From a virus, in the IMG/VR virus record IMGVR_UViG_3300027833_000077, positions 1 through 48,253 of that record: DNA of 48,253 nt; one strand, written 5' to 3'. The number at the start of each line of letters is the position of its first letter. Position 1 is the stretch's first letter. The position numbers and the translations under genes were made by a program. The notes beneath the pieces are model-generated. The model was not told the origin of the DNA and did not search any database. It worked only from the letters and a program-made list of their open reading frames with translations. Below are positions 1 to 9,800 of the stretch, piece by piece.

Positions 1-2
1 CT

Positions 3-383
3 GACTTATGTACTGTAGGTGTAGCAGGGGCGGTACAGACACAGATACTGGGTATCTCAGCAGGTCGTACAGTACGTGACATGAACTGTGAGAAGCTCAA
101 GAATGCTAAGACTATGTATGACATGGGCATGAAGGTAGCCGCAGTGTCAGTAATGTGTCAAGACGAAAGAGTGTTCGATGCTATGATGAATGCAGGTACT
201 CCATGTCCTAAAGATGGATTAGTTGGTGATCAAGCTAGACTAGCATGGGATATGGAAGCAGTTAAAGAAGAGATCGAACGAGATCAGAACAATGTAATCA
301 GAAAGATGTTTGATGAGAACAGTGAAACTAAGATTGGCTTGGGTGTTATCTTTAGTACTCTTGCCTTCTTACTCCTACTCTGA
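3..383 (+). CDS. Conserved phage protein, 5' partial
   Basis: The frame is open from base 3, so this is the 3' part of a gene that begins outside the window; an internal ATG lies at 81. The visible 126 residues are rich in Cys and Met and contain GISAGRTVRD and AGTPCPKDG segments, then an acidic helix and a hydrophobic C-terminus (FSTLAFLLLL) that could be a membrane anchor. Sequences of this type occur near tail genes in marine podoviruses, but I know no function. It overlaps the next gene by 71 bp, which suggests translational coupling. Confidence 0.7.
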   Translation, partial: DLCTVGVAGAVQTQILGISAGRTVRDMNCEKLKNAKTMYDMGMKVAAVSVMCQDERVFDAMMNAGTPCPKDGLVGDQARLAWDMEAVKEEIERDQNNVIRKMFDENSETKIGLGVIFSTLAFLLLL

Positions 384-1182
384 GCCGTACACTTACGGTG
401 CTACAAGTAATGCGGCATCAAATGCATTAAGTTGGGTTATGGATTCTATCTTACCTAGCATCGGTGGTGTAGATATAAATGGATTACTATATAGATACAC
501 TACAGTAAAAAACCCAGATGCAGACATGAAGGTACATGTAGGTAATCATAATGCAAGTGGAGATGGCTATACATTTAGAGAGACTGATGATTGGTCTGGC
601 GTACCCGGAAATACTATTGTTAAGTCTTTCCCTCTTTCAAATATACCAGCATCACAATGGGGTACTGGGTTTGTTGAAGTTGAAGGTGAAGGAACTGTTA
701 AAGATGCTGTGGTAATATACAACTACAGACTAGACAAGTGCTACGATCCACAGTCTGACCCTACTTGTGCAGGTTACGTTAAGCCTATGCCAGTAATACC
801 AGAGGTTATAGTCTATGATGCACTAGAAGATGATGCAGTTGTAGACACACTAGAAGCTGAAGAGTTTCAGTATGACGAAGATGGTGAACTTATATTAGAT
901 GAAGACGAGGAAGAAGAAGAGACACGTATAGAGATGGGATTGACTGCCTCTGCTAATGCTCTTACACTATTCAAGAGACAGAATCAAAGCGATATAATAT
1001 TAGCTATAAACAAACAAACTAATATCAATATGTATTACAATGCAAAGATAAACGGCGGTACACTAAACGATGCAGCTGGATTAAAAGACGGAACTATACC
1101 CGACAACAAAAAAGCACTACGAAATAATTTAGCCCAACAAGTACTACATGAAAAAATGGTAGACATGCAGTATAACAAATGA
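313..1182 (+). CDS. Secreted acidic protein with signal peptide
   Basis: This 289-residue product starts with a typical Sec signal peptide (positive MRTVKLR, hydrophobic core, likely cleavage after SYS at residue 23). Residues about 170-206 form a strongly acidic, low-complexity stretch, followed by a helical C-terminal part. Two cysteines (143 and 152) could form a disulfide. The ATG at 313 is chosen over a TTG at 310 because it begins the signal peptide exactly. The gene opens a run of exported proteins ending at 2968. Its role is not recognised; an envelope-associated or virion-attached protein is possible. Confidence 0.75.
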   Translation: MRTVKLRLAWVLSLVLLPSYSYSEPYTYGATSNAASNALSWVMDSILPSIGGVDINGLLYRYTTVKNPDADMKVHVGNHNASGDGYTFRETDDWSGVPGNTIVKSFPLSNIPASQWGTGFVEVEGEGTVKDAVVIYNYRLDKCYDPQSDPTCAGYVKPMPVIPEVIVYDALEDDAVVDTLEAEEFQYDEDGELILDEDEEEEETRIEMGLTASANALTLFKRQNQSDIILAINKQTNINMYYNAKINGGTLNDAAGLKDGTIPDNKKALRNNLAQQVLHEKMVDMQYNK

Positions 1183-1190
1183 GGAATACA

Positions 1191-1679
1191 ATGAAATATT
1201 TAACAGCACTACTATCTCTTTGTGCATTACCTGCATTTGCTAATGTGGATATTACAGGTAATGTATCAGCTAAGTGTGTCATACAGACAGACAAAGCAGG
1301 TGTATACGGCAACCCTTCAGCTAGTGTGTTAAGTACCGCACCTTCTGATGGTGGTGTGTTACCTGTAATTAGATTTGATGTAGCGATTGCAGATTACTAC
1401 ACAGCTAACATTACTCACCCTTCTTCATTCACATCCTCACCTGCATTGACAGACAATGTAACATGGACAGGTTCTACATCTGTAACTAAAACATCAGATG
1501 CAGGTATGTCAGGATATGATTCAGCTAAGGTAGTATATGACAACACAACTGTGTTTGATCTGACTGTTGCTGGTAGCACATGGTTTTCTACATCTTCGAC
1601 TGCAACCTATGCCGCCTCAAAGCCTTTCACTGGTGGTACTTATGTTGCTGTAGTACAAGCGAGTTGTATTGCTAAATAA
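1191..1679 (+). CDS. Secreted beta-rich protein, pilin-subunit-like in appearance
   Basis: The start at 1191 is preferred over the ATG at 1179 because GAGGA lies 6 bp upstream of it. Residues 1-17 are a signal peptide (MKYLTALLSLCALPAFA). The mature part is about 145 residues, rich in Thr, Ser and Val with alternating hydrophobics, so a beta sandwich is likely. One Cys near the mature N-terminus and one four residues from the end could form a disulfide, an arrangement seen in fimbrial and spore-coat-U-like subunits. That resemblance is structural inference only. The 3' end overlaps the next gene, which also encodes an exported Ig-like protein. Confidence 0.7.
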   Translation: MKYLTALLSLCALPAFANVDITGNVSAKCVIQTDKAGVYGNPSASVLSTAPSDGGVLPVIRFDVAIADYYTANITHPSSFTSSPALTDNVTWTGSTSVTKTSDAGMSGYDSAKVVYDNTTVFDLTVAGSTWFSTSSTATYAASKPFTGGTYVAVVQASCIAK

Positions 1680-2055
1680 ACTAATCATAGCGTTTATGGG
1701 TTGGGCTACTGTTGTTTCTGCACATGAAATGACACCAGCCTACCCAGTACTAAAACCTACTTACGTAGCAGGTGTAGTTAAAGCAGAGATGTCTTTGTTT
1801 AACTCACGAGAAGATGTAGAGTATTACCAGATAGATTTGTTTGATTTAAACTTTACAAACATACCATTCTCATCTAAGTATAGGATCATTAAGGTAGGCT
1901 ACAAAGAACGTAAAGATTTTATTGTGTATATACGTGAATTAGATTTAGATGAAGCTACATACATTTGTACTACATCAAAGGTAAAGAAGAAAACACAGTC
2001 AAGAACATTGGTTGTCTCTAGGATATGCTCACGTATTGATGGTGTACCAGCATGA
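1669..2055 (+). CDS. Secreted Ig-like protein, TTG start
   Basis: The frame begins with TTG at 1669, which gives a complete signal peptide (MLNKLIIAFMGWATVVSA). The next ATG at 1696 would cut the signal peptide in half, so TTG is preferred. Mature residues 21-128 alternate in the manner of an immunoglobulin fold, with a YICTTS strand near residue 98, reminiscent of the N-terminal domain of periplasmic pilus chaperones. Two cysteines (100 and 110) are close together. The gene overlaps its upstream and downstream neighbours, so it belongs to a coupled cassette. Function unknown. Confidence 0.65.
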   Translation: MLNKLIIAFMGWATVVSAHEMTPAYPVLKPTYVAGVVKAEMSLFNSREDVEYYQIDLFDLNFTNIPFSSKYRIIKVGYKERKDFIVYIRELDLDEATYICTTSKVKKKTQSRTLVVSRICSRIDGVPA

Positions 2056-2468
2056 GATTAGCATTAGCTCTATGTGTCGTAGCTAGTTCAGCATTAGCTG
2101 AAAGTAACAACTTAGCTCTAACACTACCTAACCCACCAATGAACTATCAGTCAGATAGATTTAGGGCAGGTAACTTAGACTGTAGTAATGCTGTAGGTGG
2201 TGGTGTAAACTTAGAGTTTGGTGTAACTGGTGTAGTCAATAATGTAGGTGGTACATTTAGTCCATCAAGTCTTGGACACCAAAGTAAAGATGTAGGAGTA
2301 TATGCCCGTGTTGTTATACCTCTTGATAAACCTAAGTCTCGTATTAATTGTGACGACTTATATCAGGTAGAGTTAGCACAACGTAGGCTAGAGATACAGC
2401 AACTACGTAATGAGCTAGAAGCATTGAAGAACCTGCAACAGTCAGGTGGTATGGACTTTGAAAACTAA
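2052..2468 (+). CDS. Secreted protein with C-terminal coiled coil
   Basis: Residues 1-16 (MRLALALCVVASSALA) are a clear signal peptide. The middle of this 138-residue protein is Gly, Val and Asn rich and likely beta structured, with two cysteines at about 44 and 99. Residues about 103-130 (VELAQRRLEIQQLRNELEAL) have heptad spacing and should form a coiled coil. The ATG overlaps the upstream stop by 4 bp, and the stop overlaps the next ATG by 1 bp. An envelope-spanning or tail-associated trimer is conceivable, but no family is recognised. Confidence 0.7.
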   Translation: MRLALALCVVASSALAESNNLALTLPNPPMNYQSDRFRAGNLDCSNAVGGGVNLEFGVTGVVNNVGGTFSPSSLGHQSKDVGVYARVVIPLDKPKSRINCDDLYQVELAQRRLEIQQLRNELEALKNLQQSGGMDFEN

Positions 2469-2968
2469 TGGTAGATTTAACAAACGTTGAAAGCCTAGCT
2501 GATAGAGAAGTAAAAGCTGGTGGTGTAAAACTAACAGCTAGTTCAGTACTAGCAATAATTGCTTTCTTATCTACTGTGATTGGTGGTTTGTATGGTGGCT
2601 TTACTTTGTATCAGAAGATAGAAGAAGTTGCAGGGTTAGACCTAACTGCATATCAACAACAGATGGATGTCATGGATGCTAAGGTATCAGGTATATCTGA
2701 GAAAGTTGAAGAGAGTGTAGAGTACACTAGAGATATTAAGAATGGTCTAAAAGATGATCTGTTACGAATAGAACAACAGACAGATCGAGTAGAAGATATG
2801 GTACGTGATAATGAAGACAAGGTACGTTCCATGATAGATGATGCTGAAGTAAGGTTTGAGAATCAACGAGAACGTGTAAGAGTATCACAGTCTTCAGCAA
2901 TGAAAGAACTAGAAGATAGACTAGTAACTAAATTACAACGTGCACTAGATAATCCACTAGCAGATTAA
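2468..2968 (+). CDS. Membrane-anchored coiled-coil protein
   Basis: This 166-residue protein has one hydrophobic segment at about 24-48 (SSVLAIIAFLSTVIGGLYGGF) followed by more than 100 residues of charged helix with heptad-like spacing, ending in NPLAD. The arrangement of an N-terminal anchor and a long periplasmic coiled coil is like an inner-membrane spanin or a tape-like connector, but the gene is far from the holin and endolysin at 32-33 kb, so a spanin role is only a guess. It is the last gene before the promoter at 2977. Confidence 0.75.
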   Translation: MVDLTNVESLADREVKAGGVKLTASSVLAIIAFLSTVIGGLYGGFTLYQKIEEVAGLDLTAYQQQMDVMDAKVSGISEKVEESVEYTRDIKNGLKDDLLRIEQQTDRVEDMVRDNEDKVRSMIDDAEVRFENQRERVRVSQSSAMKELEDRLVTKLQRALDNPLAD

Positions 2969-2976
2969 GTTAATGC

Positions 2977-3005
2977 TTGACACAGATATTAAGATAGAGT
3001 ATAAT
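2977..3005 (+). promoter_or_regulatory. Consensus sigma70 promoter for the internal virion block
   Basis: TTGACA at 2977-2982 and TATAAT at 3000-3005 are separated by exactly 17 bp, a perfect match to the bacterial housekeeping consensus. It lies between the stop of the preceding gene and the ATG at 3038. Transcription should start near 3012 and cover the virion genes to 10534. Confidence 0.85.
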
Positions 3006-3037
3006 TTGTCACATGACAACATAAGGAAGATAGAAGA

Positions 3038-4969
3038 ATGATGCAGTTCAAAGGATTTAAACCACAGGCTATGCAACGCATCGCAGGTAACTTAGGTTAT
3101 CAAGGTGATATGAGTGGCTTTAATGATTACTTAAATCAGAACCCTGATAAAATGAGTAAGATGGATATGTATCAAAACAAGGCTATGGAAATGGCTAAGG
3201 GTGGTATGGTAAAGAAACCTAGCTACGCTGTTGGTGGTGTAACTACTTCAGTAGGTGGTGTGCCACAGACAGGTGCATATGAAGGTGAGTCAGTATCTGA
3301 GTTAATGGCTAAACGTGCGCTTGATCCATCACTTGCATATGGTGCTACTGTACAACCTGTAGGTACACAGCTAACTGCTGATCAAATGATTAATACGGGT
3401 AGTGGTCAGGTAGCAGGTGATATATCTACTCCTGTAACTACAGCTACTACAACACAAGCTGATGCAATAACACCTAAAAGTGCAACTACAATGACTGCGA
3501 CTACATCATCAGATAAAGTTGCAGAGACTGTAGCAGAGACACAAGCGGCATCTGGTACTGTTGATCCAAGGGCTATTGTAGATGCTAAGACTGCAACTGC
3601 TACTAGTGTAAGTGAGCTAGATGCAGCACAAGGTACTGCCATACTTATGGAGAACCCTGTACAGCGGAAGATTGAAAGTGGTGAACTTATAGATGGTGTG
3701 GCTAATGCTGAAACTGCATCTAAATTTACAGAAGAAATACAAGCGGCAACTGCCACACCCACTAAACAAGCTACTGTAAAAGGTCAGCTTGATACATTAA
3801 TGACAGACTTTGAGGGTGGAGCTACACCAGCTTGGGCTGCAGGGGCTATGAGAGCTGCTACAGCGACTATGGTAGCACGTGGCTTAGGTGCTAGTAGTAT
3901 GGCAGGTCAAGCCATTATACAAGCTACTATGGAGTCAGCATTGCCAATAGCTATGGCAGATGCACAGACACAAGCATCCTTTCAAACACAAAACTTGTCA
4001 AACAGACAACAACGTGCGATGCTTGCGGCACAACAACGTGCTACATTCATGGGTCAAGAGTTTGATCAAGCATTCCAATCACGTGTTATGAATGCTAGTA
4101 AGATTAGTGATGTAGCTAATATGAACTTCACTGCTGAACAACAGGTTGCTCTTGAGAATAGTCGTAATGCTAACACTGTTAATATAGCTAATCTGTCAAA
4201 CAGACAAGCTTTAACTATGGCTGAGGCGGCGGCATTATCTAATTTAGACATGGCTAACTTGAGTAATCGTCAACAAGCGGCAGTTATGAATGCACAATCA
4301 TTTATGCAAATGGACATGGCTAACTTGAGTAATGAACAACAGACTGAAATGTTTAAAGCACAGCAACAGATACAGTCATTGTTTACAGATCAAGCGGCAA
4401 CAAATGCGGCGGCACAGTTCAATGCATCTAGCCAAAACCAAACGGATCAATTCTTTGCTAATTTAGCAACACAAGTATCACAATTTAATACAGCACAATC
4501 TAATGCACAGAGTCAGTTTAATGCAGGTGAGACTAATGCACAGAATAGATTTGCCGCAGAAATGATGAACCAACGTGATCAGTTTAATGCACAGAATAGA
4601 TTAGTAATTGATCAGAGTAATGCGCAGTGGCGTAGACAAGTTGCTACTGCAGATACAGCATCCATAAATCGTGCTAATGAAATAAATGCACAGTCTGTAC
4701 TAGACATATCTAATAGTGCGTACAATGATTTGTGGGCATATTATGATGATAGTATGGAGTGGGCATGGAAGAGTGCTGAAGGTGAACGTGACAGAATAAT
4801 GTCTCTTGCTATGACTAAGTTAAGTATAGATGCTAACGCAGATATTGCCGCACTAAAAGCAGATACTGAGTCTGCATCCTCTTGGGGTGGTTTAATGGCT
4901 ACAATGTTTACATCTAAGATTGGTGGCGATAGTTTACTTGGCAAGGGCTTAGGCGCACTGTTTGGATAA
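3038..4969 (+). CDS. Repetitive internal virion protein
   Basis: This 643-residue protein begins with a short helical domain, a GGMVKKPSYAVGG linker and a Thr/Ala-rich low-complexity region (about 60-250). From about 260 to 530 it consists of helical repeats with recurring units such as MANLSNRQQ, FNAxxxNAQ and QFNA, very rich in Gln, Asn and Ala. The C-terminus has a Trp-rich DLWAYYDDSMEWAWK segment and a Gly-rich tail. Long Gln/Asn/Ala helical proteins of this kind are usually internal core or DNA-ejection proteins of podoviruses. AAGGAAG upstream of the ATG serves as ribosome binding site. Role inferred from composition and position. Confidence 0.7.
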   Translation: MMQFKGFKPQAMQRIAGNLGYQGDMSGFNDYLNQNPDKMSKMDMYQNKAMEMAKGGMVKKPSYAVGGVTTSVGGVPQTGAYEGESVSELMAKRALDPSLAYGATVQPVGTQLTADQMINTGSGQVAGDISTPVTTATTTQADAITPKSATTMTATTSSDKVAETVAETQAASGTVDPRAIVDAKTATATSVSELDAAQGTAILMENPVQRKIESGELIDGVANAETASKFTEEIQAATATPTKQATVKGQLDTLMTDFEGGATPAWAAGAMRAATATMVARGLGASSMAGQAIIQATMESALPIAMADAQTQASFQTQNLSNRQQRAMLAAQQRATFMGQEFDQAFQSRVMNASKISDVANMNFTAEQQVALENSRNANTVNIANLSNRQALTMAEAAALSNLDMANLSNRQQAAVMNAQSFMQMDMANLSNEQQTEMFKAQQQIQSLFTDQAATNAAAQFNASSQNQTDQFFANLATQVSQFNTAQSNAQSQFNAGETNAQNRFAAEMMNQRDQFNAQNRLVIDQSNAQWRRQVATADTASINRANEINAQSVLDISNSAYNDLWAYYDDSMEWAWKSAEGERDRIMSLAMTKLSIDANADIAALKADTESASSWGGLMATMFTSKIGGDSLLGKGLGALFG

Positions 4970-5001
4970 TAGAATAGAGAATAATAAGGAGTATATTAAT
5001 C

Positions 5002-5211
5002 ATGGATATTAACCCTGCTGTTAGAGCATACACTAACGTATATATAGAAGAAGAGAACGATATGCCCGAACAAAAACCTAGTATGGGGTTACTTTCTCGA
5101 AGTCTTAAAAGTAAGTCTGTGGATAAGACTACTCCTAAAGAACCAAAGGATAGCGTATATAATTATGTAAAGACTATCCGTAAAGCTAGAAAGAGAATCA
5201 AAAATGGCTGA
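5002..5211 (+). CDS. Small conserved virion-block protein
   Basis: A 69-residue basic protein with an AAGGAG site upstream of the ATG. A second in-frame ATG at 5062 (MPEQKPSMGLLSR) has a weaker site. The C-terminal half is Lys/Arg rich. It overlaps the next gene by 8 bp. Function unknown; its place between two virion genes suggests a small structural or assembly protein. Confidence 0.65.
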   Translation: MDINPAVRAYTNVYIEEENDMPEQKPSMGLLSRSLKSKSVDKTTPKEPKDSVYNYVKTIRKARKRIKNG

Positions 5212-5725
5212 ACAACCCTCCTTTAGTTACCCTATACCCGGTGAAGGTATGACCTCTGAGGTTGGTTCTAGGCCGTGGCAGAATCCCCCTAAGTATAAAA
5301 CTGTAGAAGAAGCTCTTGACTTTTATATACCACGATTGACTTCTGATGAAGTGTATGATGCACTATTAGATAGCATGGAGTTAGGTATACCATTAACAAC
5401 TATGGCAGATTCTATGCAATCAATAGCTGTTATGCAAGGACTGCACACTATTGATGTTGGTATATTAGCTATACCAGTTATAGTAGAAATGTTAGCTTTT
5501 ATAGGTGATAGTGCAGGTATTGAGTATACACTAGGTACAGAAAGTGCTATAGATGAAGACACAATTAGTGAATCTAAGATTGCATTAGCCATGAAAAAGA
5601 TGCGTGAAAGATTACCTAAAGCAATAGATGATATTAAAGTTGATGATGAACCTGCCATGCCTATGGAAGAAACAGTTGACAATGATGAACCACAACCTAG
5701 TGGTCTTATGGCGAGGAGAATGTAA
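5204..5725 (+). CDS. Conserved structural-block protein
   Basis: A 173-residue acidic protein. Residues about 25-130 are helical with hydrophobic stretches (MQGLHTIDVGILAIPVIVEMLAFIGD), and the C-terminus ends in PSGLMARRM. Similar proteins follow the internal virion protein in marine podoviruses as far as I recall, but I know no assigned role. The stop codon shares its last base with the next start, so the two genes are probably coupled. Confidence 0.7.
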   Translation: MAEQPSFSYPIPGEGMTSEVGSRPWQNPPKYKTVEEALDFYIPRLTSDEVYDALLDSMELGIPLTTMADSMQSIAVMQGLHTIDVGILAIPVIVEMLAFIGDSAGIEYTLGTESAIDEDTISESKIALAMKKMRERLPKAIDDIKVDDEPAMPMEETVDNDEPQPSGLMARRM

Positions 5726-6849
5726 TGGGTTTTAATTTACAAGCGTTTGGTGCTGGCTTCGCTAAGAAACTTACAGAGAATATAGATGCTGAGACAACAC
5801 GGGAAGCTACTTTAGATTCACAGATAGAGCTTATATCTAAAAGACATGAGATGGAAAGAGAGTCTAAACGTATAGATGATCAAGCAGAAGCTGATGAAAT
5901 AGCAGATAGCCTATCTTTATACTATAAGCCAGATCAAGTAGAGAGTATAATGAAGGGTGGTAAACGTGGTATTGCCCATGCTGTTAAGAGAGCAGAGCAT
6001 TATACTGAAAAAGGATTTGATCCTTCTACTATGTACACTATGCCTAACAACGATATTTCTAGTATGGATACAGCAGGTACAACAAGTATTGGGGATGTGT
6101 CTAAAGTATCAGGTGCACCAGAAGGTATGGGTGGGGATACTTTTGTAAGTAGGTTTAAGACTATTGAGCCGACTAAAGAGTTTAAAACTATAGCGGCATT
6201 CCAAGTTTCTTTATTGCAAGAACGTATCGATGCAGGTACTGACGCTGATAAAATTGCTATTGTAGATGCAAAAGAAGAACAGTTTTTTGAACAAGCTTCT
6301 AAGTTAGAGAATGCTAAACGTAAACCAGAAGATACAAACCCTGTAAATTTTTACACAAACACAGACAGGTTTAAATTAATAAATGGTATGCGTGAACTTG
6401 CTCGTAATAATAGAGAACTTACAGTAGGCGAAGGTGGAAAATTAATGGGTGACTATAGAGGTTCTAATAGACTTTCTCTAGCAGAGTTAGACGCTAGTTT
6501 AAACCTAAAAACACAAAATGATTTAGTGGGACAAGAACAGGTTTTGTACAATGAGATAACATCTATCACAAATAACGCTCTTAACTCACTTGATTCTTAT
6601 GCGAAAGCAAATTATAAAAAAGTTAAATCTAATAAGGTGTTTGAAAGCAAAGAAGAACTACAAAAAGAAGTAGGGCTAGGTAATATAGGTGTAGGAGATA
6701 CCTATATAGTTAAGCTACCAGTTAACGGTGGTGAAATGTATGCTACAGGTACTTATATAGGTACAAATTATACAGACATTGGAATAGAAAAAAGCTACAG
6801 GCTAGCTGATTGGTTGCCTAATTATACTTCTGATGCAGCAAGACCTTAA
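5725..6849 (+). CDS. Putative internal virion protein
   Basis: A 374-residue protein preceded by a GAGGAG site overlapping the end of the upstream gene. The N-terminal 80 residues are charged helix (RHEMERESKRIDDQAEADEI) of coiled-coil type; the rest is mixed. No catalytic motif is visible. Its location between two likely internal core proteins points to a virion component. No named family is recognised. Confidence 0.65.
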   Translation: MGFNLQAFGAGFAKKLTENIDAETTREATLDSQIELISKRHEMERESKRIDDQAEADEIADSLSLYYKPDQVESIMKGGKRGIAHAVKRAEHYTEKGFDPSTMYTMPNNDISSMDTAGTTSIGDVSKVSGAPEGMGGDTFVSRFKTIEPTKEFKTIAAFQVSLLQERIDAGTDADKIAIVDAKEEQFFEQASKLENAKRKPEDTNPVNFYTNTDRFKLINGMRELARNNRELTVGEGGKLMGDYRGSNRLSLAELDASLNLKTQNDLVGQEQVLYNEITSITNNALNSLDSYAKANYKKVKSNKVFESKEELQKEVGLGNIGVGDTYIVKLPVNGGEMYATGTYIGTNYTDIGIEKSYRLADWLPNYTSDAARP

Positions 6850-6862
6850 AAGGACACACTAA

Positions 6863-9800
6863 ATGGAAGAAGAAGATAACATTTTTGGTGAGTTACCACC
6901 GCTACCTAGTGCAGATGAACTTACATTAGATTTTGAAGAGCCAGATAGTGAAGATTCTTTTGGTGATTTACCAGAGTTACCTGAGCAAGAAGAAGAAGAT
7001 GATGTATTCGGTGTATTGCCAGTACTTGAAAGTGAAGACTATTACAGGACTATGGATGCTAGTACTGTAGAGACTAGTGATGGTGAAGTCTCAGATGAAC
7101 TTGATCCACGCTTATCTGCACAGGTAGATGAGGGTAGAGGTACAGAGGAATATTATAAAACAGCAGATGGGCAGACCGATATATTTGGTATACCTATGAA
7201 TAGAAGTAAAGAAGATAGTCCTGTATACCAAAGAGCGTTAGCTGAGGCAAGAGATATTGATGAAGAGAATAACACAACAACTGCAGTAGATACCCTTAAA
7301 CAAGACCGACAGATTATGGACGATTATCGTAAAGATAAATCGGAAAACTTTGCGCAGCATTTTAGGGATTCTGTAAGCGATGTTAACAATATGCTTAATG
7401 GTTCTAATATAATACGTTCAAGCATGGCTAGTGCTATGCTAGATAAGGGCATGGACGCTACAGATATTAATGCTATAATAAATGGTGCGGAGTTTACACC
7501 TTTTGTGGGTGCGGCTATGGGTTTATTAGATGTACCAGAAAACTTTAGGCAAGCTAAATTGTTCTATGATCGTGGTGAATATGGTGAGGCCGCTAAGTAT
7601 GTAGGTATAAACACAGTTGAAATGGTTGCCTCTGCATTAGGTACTGGTGCAGTAGTACGTAAGGGTACAAAACTTCTCAAGGGTGGTGTTAGTAAACAAA
7701 TGACTAACATACTTGAAGCTGATGCAGCCACTGTTGCAGCTAAAAGACTTGAAGCCAAGAAAGTAGCCAAAGACAATAAAGAGTTATCACAACAATTAAT
7801 AAAAGAGTTTGAGGAATCTACAGGTAAAGTTATTTCTACTGGTAAAGAGGGTAGTAAAATAATAGATGGTGATTTAGCTCGTGTAGCTGGTAGAGAAGTA
7901 TCTAAAGATGTGGTTGAACTACAGACATCTATAGCTGAAAGATATGCAAAGATTGAAAACTCTGGTATAATGGGTACTAACTTAACTAAAAATGAGAAGT
8001 TACGTAAACAAAGAGAAAAAGATGCACTGCGTAGAGAAACAGGTGTAAGTGAACTGGAAGCATATAGTAGTTTAACCGAGGATGTAGATGAATTGGTTAG
8101 CCCACTACTTATACCAGAAAAATTTGATGCTATTGTAGCAGTTGCTTCAGACTTTAAAAAAGCAAACCCAAATGAGTTTAAAAAAGGTGAGAGTGTTGTT
8201 GACAGTTTATTTAGATTAACTGTAGATGATAAACTTGTTGACAGTCAAGAGTTAGCAGACTCTTTAGCTAAATATGGATTAACTTTTGACGATTATGTTC
8301 TTACTGTGGTAGGCTCTGGTTCTGAAGCTGGTAAAATACTAAACAAATTATCTCAGATAAGACGTGCAGGTTCTTTAGATGAAATATCTAATGCCCAAGA
8401 ACGAATGGTATCAAAGGGGCAAGGCAGTGTAGTTAAAGCTTGGCGTAGAGTAGAGAATATGCGTCGAGGTACTATGGTTTCTATGATAAAAACTGCGGCA
8501 CGTAACTTTCAATCGGCTACAATAAGAGCACCAATGGAAGCACTAGAGAATATTTTTGATACAACCCTTTATAAAATGTCTCAAGAGTTTGCTGATACGG
8601 CAGCTGATGGTAAGTTATTAGCAGGTGGTAGAGCACTAGCAACTGGAGCAAAAACATTTTTATCCCCCTCTAATTTTAAGGGTAGTACAAGAGGTTTAAA
8701 AAGAATATACGCAAACCCAATACAGGCTAAAGAAATTACAAAGTATTTACTTGATAGGCCTGAGTTTAATAAACAATTCACAGCTTTATTTGATAACATA
8801 AATGAATACCAAACTGCTACAGGTAGAGGTAAGGCAGTTACTAAAGGTGGAAAGCTGGCAGATGGTGTGGCTAGTAGGGGTGAAGACGTAGTTAATATGT
8901 TGAATATACCCAACAGGATACAAGAGTTTGCCATTCGCCGTGGTGTATTTATGGGGGAACTTGAACGCCTAGTGTTACGAGACTATAATGTAGAACTAAT
9001 GGATGTACTAAAGAAGGGTGACTTAAACGAGTTGATGTCTAACTCTAGTAAGTATAGACCTAAAGGTACACCTCAGTTTGCCCAGCTTATAGAAGATAGT
9101 ACACGTAGAGCATTAGATGTTACATACGCAAAATCACCTGATGTTCCTGTATTTAATAATATAGCTAACTTCTTAACACGTAATGGTTTAACGGCAGTTA
9201 CTACACCATTCCCAAGGTTTATGTTTAACTCCCTAGAGTTGATGGGGCAATATTCTTTTGGTGCATTTAATCCTGCAATTAAACGTATATTTTTGGGAAA
9301 GAGAGGGCCAATAGATGCTAAGGATAGACAAAATATATCACGGCATATAAGTGGTATTCTAGCTTTTACTGCGGCATATCAGTATCGTACCTCAAAAGAT
9401 GCACCTGCAGAATATAAAGAAATTAATGCTGACGATGGCAGTGTTATAGATGTTACATCACAGTATCCAATGAGACAATTTCTATGGATGGCAGAGGCGG
9501 TTAAAAGATTAGACCCTGATGTTCAATCTTTTGTACCCCAAGCTTATGTCGGTAATATTGGTAGGTCTTTGATGGGTAAACCTAAAGAAACAGGTAGAGG
9601 TACATTTGAAGATTGGTTTGATCCAAAAGAGTTTGCAGAAACCTTTTTAGGTACTTCAGCTAGGACAGGTGCATCTAATATATTTATAAGTGAGATAGCA
9701 AAAATTGCTTCTGGTGGTACTGATCTTCTTGCTACTGAGCAATTATCAAAAGCATCAGGTAGACTAATAGCAGACTACTTAACTACGTGGGCTATACCTA

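Noticed and set aside
1191-2968. CsgG/CsgF-type curli secretion genes, known in some marine phages
   Set aside because: No CsgG lipoprotein pore motif or CsgF pattern is seen; only general signal peptides and beta-rich domains.
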